A stretch of DNA of 7,309 bases from Eubacteriales Family XIII. Incertae Sedis bacterium (GTDB lineage Bacteria; Bacillota; Clostridia; Peptostreptococcales; Anaerovoracaceae), in assembly GCA_031287295.1 (NCBI GenBank), contig JAITTH010000132.1:1-7309 (forward strand), given 5' to 3'. A program made the translations under genes and the position numbers. Below, piece after piece: positions 7,252 through 7,309 of this stretch. A model generated the notes under the pieces. It did not search any database. It was not told where the DNA came from and saw only the letters and a program-made list of their open reading frames with translations. Each line of letters opens with the position of its first letter. Position 1 is the first letter of the stretch.

Positions 7252-7309
7252 AAGAAGACATATTTTGCTCCATTCTGCGTCGTGTGATGGCATGGGATGA
7301 TGTTCTGGG
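7248..7309 (+). CDS. Possible start of a fourth operon gene, cut by the window end
   Basis: From GTG at 7248-7250, overlapping the dinB stop as GTGA, a frame stays open to the window edge and reads MKEDIFCSILRRVMAWDDVL. The other two plus frames hit stops at 7285-7287 or 7298-7300. The overlap style matches the ATGA junction upstream in the same cluster. A strong AAGAGGAG (7241-7248) abuts the GTG, which is too close for the usual spacing, so start assignment is uncertain; an in-frame ATG at 7287 is too far from that site. I do not recognise the product from 20 residues and give no function. Confidence 0.4.
   Translation, partial: MKEDIFCSILRRVMAWDDVL

Overview
The window reads as a chromosomal segment of a low-to-mid GC Gram-positive-type bacterium (Bacillota, probably a clostridial, tissierellial or negativicute relative; I cannot place it more precisely). 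The support is the strong resemblance of the UPF0210, DnaE and DinB proteins to Bacillota versions, a Phe in the uracil-DNA glycosylase intercalation loop, Shine-Dalgarno sites of AGGAGGTGAT type, and sigma-A-like promoters. Coding density is very high: the only gap over 20 bases is the 145-base divergent intergenic region at 1388-1532.

Layout. Positions 1-717 (+) hold the C-terminal half of a UPF0210/PFL-like (DUF711) protein whose start lies upstream of the window. Convergent to it, and overlapping its last 53 bases, is ung (uracil-DNA glycosylase) on the minus strand, 1387-665. Between ung and the next gene is a divergent promoter region in which both predicted -10 hexamers sit inside a perfect 14-base inverted repeat. 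From 1533 rightward runs a compact plus-strand cluster: an AI-2E-family membrane protein, dnaE (DNA polymerase III alpha subunit, ATGA overlap), dinB (Y-family polymerase, 14-base gap) and the first codons of a possible fourth gene (GTGA overlap), cut by the window end.

How the genes relate. Three of the five clear genes concern DNA synthesis or repair: Ung removes uracil from DNA, DnaE is a replicative-type C-family polymerase, and DinB is a lesion-bypass polymerase. The overlaps and tiny gaps suggest that the membrane protein, dnaE and dinB are co-transcribed from the promoter at 1464-1492. That would put a high-fidelity and a translesion polymerase, both carrying candidate clamp-binding peptides, on one transcript. 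The membrane protein has no evident functional tie to them.

I saw no mobile element, CRISPR array, RNA gene, riboswitch or clear rho-independent terminator. Nothing here looks like an undescribed system. The most noteworthy points are the antisense 3' overlap that has added a tail to Ung, the paired divergent promoter, and the dnaE-dinB linkage with a weak dinB initiation site.
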